DNA of 64,000 nucleotides, from positions 21,217,582-21,281,581 of the forward strand of contig NC_066848.1 in NCBI RefSeq assembly GCF_001640805.2, given 5' to 3'. Shown here piece after piece: positions 63,480 through 64,000 of this stretch. The stretch comes from Lates calcarifer. Taxonomy: Eukaryota; Chordata; Actinopteri; Centropomidae. Positions within the stretch are counted from its first letter, which is position 1; each line of letters starts with the position of its first letter. The position numbers and the translations under genes are program-made. The notes beneath the pieces were generated by a model. The model had not been told where the DNA came from, did not search any database, and saw only the letters and a list, made by a program, of their open reading frames with translations.

Positions 63480-64000
63480 CATGTTTAGAAGATTACTATC
63501 ATGATTCATTCCTGCCTCTCGTTCCTGTGCTCTCTTGTTCTCTTGTCTGGACCTGCCATCCCCTCCTACCTTGTTCCTTTCATTATAGTCACCTGTCAAA
63601 TGTCCCTGTCTCTATATCCATGTGTTCACCTGTTTCCATTTTCTCAGTCATCTAAGCTTCCCACACACACAACTGTTCCCACTTTATCATTATTCCAGCC
63701 AAAAGTATAACAGCCCTTTGTCCCCAGTCAGCGTCAGATCATCTGCCAATGTTCCCACACTTTCCTTTGTACCTGTCTGCCTTAACTTCTCATCTGCCTG
63801 TAAGCTCTATTTCAAGTAAAAGCTACTTCACTGCATCAGCCTGCCACAGAATCTGTGTTTGGGTCCATCCTTCCTTCCATGGACCCAACAGACTCATCCA
63901 TCAAGAGTGAAATTTTTGATCTAGCTTTTGCTTGGAGGGCCTTGAGGGTTGGAGACATCAGTCCCATAAGCTGTCCAGTGCCACAGAGACTCAGCTGCTC
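63480..64000 (+). mobile_element. Possible LTR-retrotransposon leader (cut by window end)
   Basis: A pyrimidine-rich stretch leads to TTGGGTCCATCCTTCCTTCC and an ATG at 63880 opening MDPTDSSIKSEIFDL, open to the window edge. This layout is typical of the 3' part of a fish Gypsy-type LTR, its leader and a gag start, but no second LTR or pol is visible. Confidence 0.35.

Larger units (their letters stand above)
62314..64000. other. PIEZO1 intron / repeat DNA to window end
   Basis: I searched the minus strand for the preceding N-terminal PIEZO exons and did not find them. There is a weak LINE-like trace (DFSSAFD, SWTKSYLSD) on the minus strand at about 62820-62940, and repeat tails further right. 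Confidence 0.55.

Overview
The window reads as vertebrate nuclear DNA, most likely from a ray-finned fish and probably a percomorph teleost. The evidence is short exons with GT-AG introns, fish-type Tc1, L2, R4-like and tRNA-SINE debris, and many CA/GATA microsatellites. Everything recognisable as a host gene lies on the minus strand. There is no CRISPR, operon or rRNA.

Layout: (1) 556-11188, minus: fourteen exons of TM9SF2, a nine-pass nonaspanin of the endosome/Golgi, from the start codon at 11188 to an exon ending at 556; the last roughly 130 codons lie left of the window. (2) 11189-15744: about 4.5 kb between genes, with the TM9SF2 promoter at its left edge. (3) 15745-62313, minus: fifty exons of a PIEZO1-type mechanosensitive cation channel, covering all but the first roughly 150-170 residues, which lie right of the window. 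(4) 62314-64000: intron or repeat DNA, ending in what looks like an LTR-element leader. The two genes are head to tail: PIEZO1 is transcribed toward the TM9SF2 promoter.

Exon boundaries were set by eye from splice sites, and the reading phase was summed exon by exon. TM9SF2 is consistent throughout. PIEZO1 is consistent except at three places: two single-base shifts in the acidic exon 62066-62313, a phase conflict around exon 31628-31738 that an internal acceptor could resolve, and one extra base at about 15796 inside the near-invariant C-terminal motif. These could be assembly indels, allelic variants or true lesions; the rest of the 7.4 kb coding sequence is open and strongly conserved.

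The introns hold most of the non-genic interest: internally deleted Tc1 copies, a fold-back MITE-like pair, an R4/R2-type LINE with an inverted piece, L2 fragments, two tRNA-derived SINEs, a 340-bp GATA array, a 2-kb interval bounded by imperfect direct repeats, and several 3' splice sites whose pyrimidine tract is replaced by TG repeats. The two genes have no known joint function; they are neighbours, not a system. I found no convincing new biological system here. The items most worth checking are the PIEZO1 reading-frame breaks and the TM9SF2-PIEZO1 linkage.
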